Below are positions 6,322-9,096 of a stretch of 9,096 bases of DNA, piece after piece. The stretch is from contig ASHK01000355.1 in the NCBI GenBank assembly GCA_000695745.1, forward strand, positions 1 to 9,096, in the 5' to 3' direction. Source of the stretch: Vibrio madracius. Lineage in GTDB: Bacteria > Pseudomonadota > Gammaproteobacteria > Enterobacterales > Vibrionaceae. Numbering within the stretch: position 1 is the first letter of the stretch; each line of letters begins with the position of its first letter. Below the pieces are notes generated by a model. It was not told the origin of the DNA. It was given only the letters and a program-made list of their open reading frames with translations, and did no database searches. The translations under genes and the position numbers were made by a program.

Positions 6322-7861
6322 ATGGATGTTTCTAGCAGTACCACAATTAAACCCACTAACGAGTTAGTCCGTGTTCAGGGTGTGGCAAAGCAGTTCTCTG
6401 GAGTAGAAGTGCTTAAAGACATCGACTTTCTACTGTTAGAAGGACAGATTCATGCATTGCTTGGCGGAAATGGCGCAGGCAAATCTACATTAATGAAGAT
6501 TATTGCAGGTCTGCTTCAGCCAGATGGTGGTGATATTGTGATCCGTGGTGAGGCGATTTCTCAGTTCTCACCAACAATGGCACATAAGTTAGGCATCTAT
6601 TTGGTGCCACAAGAGCCACTTCTATTTCCTAATCTCTCGGTTCGCGAAAATATCCTGTTCCAATTACCCAAGACTGAGGAGATGGAGCAGAAGCTTCAAG
6701 AAACGCTTAGCGCTCTTAATTGCACGCTAAACCTAGATGCTGAGGCCAATACGCTTGAGGTTGCAGACCAACAAATAGTGGAAATTATGCGCGGCCTTAT
6801 CAGGGACTCTAAGATCCTCATCTTAGATGAACCCACGGCCTCTCTTACTCCTAAAGAGACCCAGCATCTGTTTGAACAAATGCGTGACCTAAAAGCGGCA
6901 GGCGTTGGCCAGGTGTTTATTTCCCACAAAATTCCAGAAATTTTTGAAATTTCCGATGTTGTTACCGTCATGCGAGATGGTTGCATTGCTTTGTCTGAAC
7001 CCATTGATGCGGTCAGTTCCGATCAGGTTATCAGTGCGATTGCGCCGCAATGCAAGATTGATAAGAGCAAACGTGAGACAGAGACTCGACAATATGACTT
7101 CAAATTGTCCACTGCATTTAATAAGGATGATGTCGTGCTGTCGGTCGATAGCCTCACTGGAGAAGGATTCAAAGATATCACGCTGGAAGTGAAAGCGGGG
7201 CAAATCCTTGGGCTTGCAGGTGTTGTTGGTGCAGGTCGCACCGAGCTTGCCGAAACGCTTTGTGGTGTGCGGACTCCATACGCAGGAACGGTATCGTTCG
7301 CAGGCAAGATATCTCAGAGCTGTCTTTTTCTCAGCGACTACAACTAGGCATGGTTTACCTGCCTGAAGATCGACAAGCCTCTGGGTTATTTCTTGATGCC
7401 CTCTGAGCTGGAACATTCGTTCTATGGTGCACAACCGGTTTGGTTTGTGGCTACAAAACCCAACGGAGCGGGGAAGGCTCGAAAGTTATATCGATGCGAT
7501 GTCTATTCGCACGACGGCAGATGATCAAGCGGCGCGCACGTTGTCTGGAGGTAACCAGCAAAAGGTATTAATTGCCAAGTGCTTAGAAGCCGACCCGAAA
7601 CTGCTCATTATTGATGAACCCACTCGTGGGGTCGACGTATCAGCGCGTTATGACATTTATGAAATCATTCGTTTTATCGCTGCTAAGAACGTTGCCGTCG
7701 TGGTGATTTCCTCAGATTTGGATGAGGTAGAGCTGCTATCTGACTCAGTATTTGTCCTTCATCACGGAGAACAAAGTGGTCAGTTGTGTGGCGATCAGAT
7801 CACGGTCGACAACATTATGAAGATTGCCTTTGGTCAGGAGAAGGAGGCACATCATGCTTAA
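6322..7861 (+). CDS. lsrA: AI-2 importer ATPase LsrA, broken by two single-base losses
   Basis: LsrA is the double ATPase subunit that powers AI-2 import by the LsrABCD ABC transporter. The first nucleotide-binding domain has Walker [10 protein letters not shown] (48-56), the Q-loop in YLVPQEP (93-99), Walker [11 protein letters not shown] (165-174) and the H-loop SHK (201-203). The second has the degenerate Walker [10 protein letters not shown] usual in sugar-type importers, then LSGGNQQK and [11 protein letters not shown]. The frame given stops at 7347. Adding A to AA at 7306-7307 and C to CCC at 7399-7401 restores [27 protein letters not shown] and [14 protein letters not shown], joining the two open frames into 513 residues, close to E. 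coli LsrA (511). The ATG at 6322 is chosen because GGAGG lies at 6313-6317; an upstream TTG at 6271 falls in the operator and has no ribosome site. It overlaps lsrC by eight bases. Confidence 0.93.
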
Positions 7862-8909
7862 TTTTATTAAGAACAATCGAGAATCTACCGTTCTGATTGC
7901 CATCTTACTGCTGTTCATTGCGATTAGCTTAGCCGATAGCAATTATTTTCATATCCAAACGCTCACTATGGTGTTCTCAAGCGCACAAGTGTTGATTCTA
8001 TTAGCTATTGGCGCCTCGATGGTGATGCTAACTCGCAATATCGATGTCTCGGTTGGCTCAACTATGGGGCTATCTGCTGTCGCGGTCGCCACTGCCTTGA
8101 ATGCCGGATTCCCGTTACCAATAGCGGCACTGATGGCGCTGTGTGTCGGTGCAGCTTGTGGATTCTTAAATGGCGTTTTGGTTTCTATCTGTAAGATCCC
8201 GGCCATTGTCGCCACTTTGGGTACCTTGGGTCTATTTCGTGGATTAATGCTGCTCTGGACTGGCGGTAAGTGGATCGAGGGACTGCCTAACTCTATCAAA
8301 GCGTTATCGTCATCAAGCTTCTTAGGCATTTCCTATTTTGGTTGGATCATCCTTTTGATCACTGCGGGTTTTGCCTACTTATTATCACGCACTCAGTTTG
8401 GCCGCAATTTCTATGCGGTGGGTGACAACCTTCAAGGCGCGCGTCAATTGGGCGTCAATGTCGATGCGACTCGGATCATCGCTTTTACCCTGAACGGCAC
8501 TATGGCCGCTATGGCGGGGATCGTATTTACATCGCAAATAGGCTTTGTTCCTAACACCACTGGTAATGGTCTTGAGATGAAAGCGATCGCAGCTTGTGTG
8601 CTTGGTGGCGTTAGCCTGCTTGGGGGCGTCGGCACAGTGGTTGGAGCGATTTTGGGAGCCTTCTTCCTGACTCAAATTGACAGTGTTCTAGTGCTTATGA
8701 GACTGCCAGCTTGGTGGAATGACTTTATTGCAGGTTTGGTATTGCTCTCTGTCTTGGTATTTGACGGGCGATTGAGAGTGTCGATTGAAAAGGCTATCAA
8801 GGCACAGCGTTACGCCAGATTTAAAGTTGAACTGGAACCAACGAAAGGCGACAAGTCAGACAAGCATCTTTCTGTCGTGAACAAGAGCAAAAGGGAGCAA
8901 ACATTATGA
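7854..8909 (+). CDS. lsrC: AI-2 importer permease LsrC
   Basis: This 351-residue inner-membrane protein belongs to the BPD_transp_2 (ribose-type) permease family. Hydrophobic segments recur through the sequence, at about 11-27, 41-60, 70-110, 117-135, 160-178, 207-226, 243-275 and 289-304. The family motifs [11 protein letters not shown] (59-69), [12 protein letters not shown] (119-130), the ATPase-contact region [13 protein letters not shown] (195-207) and [13 protein letters not shown] (249-261) are present. LsrC pairs with LsrD to form the AI-2 channel. The ATG at 7854 follows AAGGAGG (7841-7847) by six bases and overlaps the lsrA stop, indicating translational coupling. The frame is intact. 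A hydrophilic tail of about 35 residues after KAQRYARF makes it slightly longer than E. coli LsrC (342). Confidence 0.95.
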   Translation: MLNFIKNNRESTVLIAILLLFIAISLADSNYFHIQTLTMVFSSAQVLILLAIGASMVMLTRNIDVSVGSTMGLSAVAVATALNAGFPLPIAALMALCVGAACGFLNGVLVSICKIPAIVATLGTLGLFRGLMLLWTGGKWIEGLPNSIKALSSSSFLGISYFGWIILLITAGFAYLLSRTQFGRNFYAVGDNLQGARQLGVNVDATRIIAFTLNGTMAAMAGIVFTSQIGFVPNTTGNGLEMKAIAACVLGGVSLLGGVGTVVGAILGAFFLTQIDSVLVLMRLPAWWNDFIAGLVLLSVLVFDGRLRVSIEKAIKAQRYARFKVELEPTKGDKSDKHLSVVNKSKREQTL

Positions 8910-9096
8910 AAATGGGTCGATTTGCCAGTTGGGAAGGTGCGCTTGCGGCACTCATCGTGATGGAGATTCTGATCTTTGGTGCGATTAATCCCAGCATGCT
9001 CAGTATGAATGTTCTGCTCTACAGTACGAGTGATTTTATCTACATCGGTATTGTCGCTTACCTTTGACGTTGGTGATTGTGAGCGGTGGGATGGAT
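8906..9096 (+). CDS. lsrD: AI-2 importer permease LsrD, N-terminal part, frameshifted and cut by the window edge
   Basis: The start ATG overlaps the lsrC TGA in an ATGA, with AAGGGAG at 8891-8897 as ribosome site. The product begins [16 protein letters not shown] and continues through a first membrane segment and [12 protein letters not shown], as in E. coli LsrD. As written it stops at a TGA at 9064-9066. Adding one T to TT at 9058-9059 gives [15 protein letters not shown], the expected continuation, running open to the right edge. About 270 further residues would lie outside. It is the second permease of the AI-2 importer. Confidence 0.9.

Noticed and set aside
6889..7434. 181-residue minus-strand ORF across the lsrA break
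   Set aside because: It is a shadow of lsrA on the opposite strand; the plus strand encodes clear ABC-ATPase motifs through the same interval once two bases are restored.
7424..7861. Separate small ABC-ATPase gene starting at 7424
   Set aside because: It begins in the middle of the second LsrA nucleotide-binding domain. Repairing two homopolymers joins it seamlessly to the upstream frame, so it is the 3' part of lsrA.

Overview
The window looks like part of a gammaproteobacterial chromosome, most likely Vibrionaceae or a near relative. It is moderately AT-rich, its genes have strong Shine-Dalgarno sites, and its Lsr proteins resemble those of E. coli closely as I recall them. The genus is an inference; nothing here was searched against a database.

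Left part (1-1076, minus): a ferric-reductase-like membrane flavocytochrome that runs off the left edge. A gene-poor, AT-rich stretch (1077-1562) follows. It carries a perfect CpxR-type box just upstream of the reductase. A small ORF (1563-1712) then resembles the N-terminal domain of a tyrosine recombinase and is probably an integrase relic. A good sigma70-like promoter at 1730-1759 leads into an MltB-type secreted lytic transglycosylase (1796-2778, plus), whose frame breaks once at a run of five A. An inverted repeat at 2911-2955, flanked by T-runs on both strands, probably terminates the convergent mltB and lsr-side operons.

Right part (3005-9096): a divergent AI-2 (Lsr) quorum-sensing locus. 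On the minus strand, lsrR (SorC-family repressor), lsrK (AI-2 kinase) and a small single-domain cupin form an apparent operon. On the plus strand, lsrA, lsrC and lsrD (ATPase and two permeases of the AI-2 importer) overlap one another and run off the right edge, where lsrB, lsrF and lsrG would be expected. Imported AI-2 would be phosphorylated by LsrK; phospho-AI-2 would release LsrR from the 337-base divergent promoter region, which contains four copies of a TTGTTCAA-like motif and CRP-like half sites. The cupin is not part of the classical E. coli lsr set and is the most interesting lead.

A technical theme runs through the window. Five breaks, in mltB, lsrK, lsrA (two) and lsrD, can each be repaired by adding one base to a short homopolymer, and each repair restores family-typical sequence. 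A possible sixth lies in the integrase-like ORF. This points to missing bases in the assembly (or to systematic decay) rather than to new gene structures, so these genes are annotated at their repaired extents.
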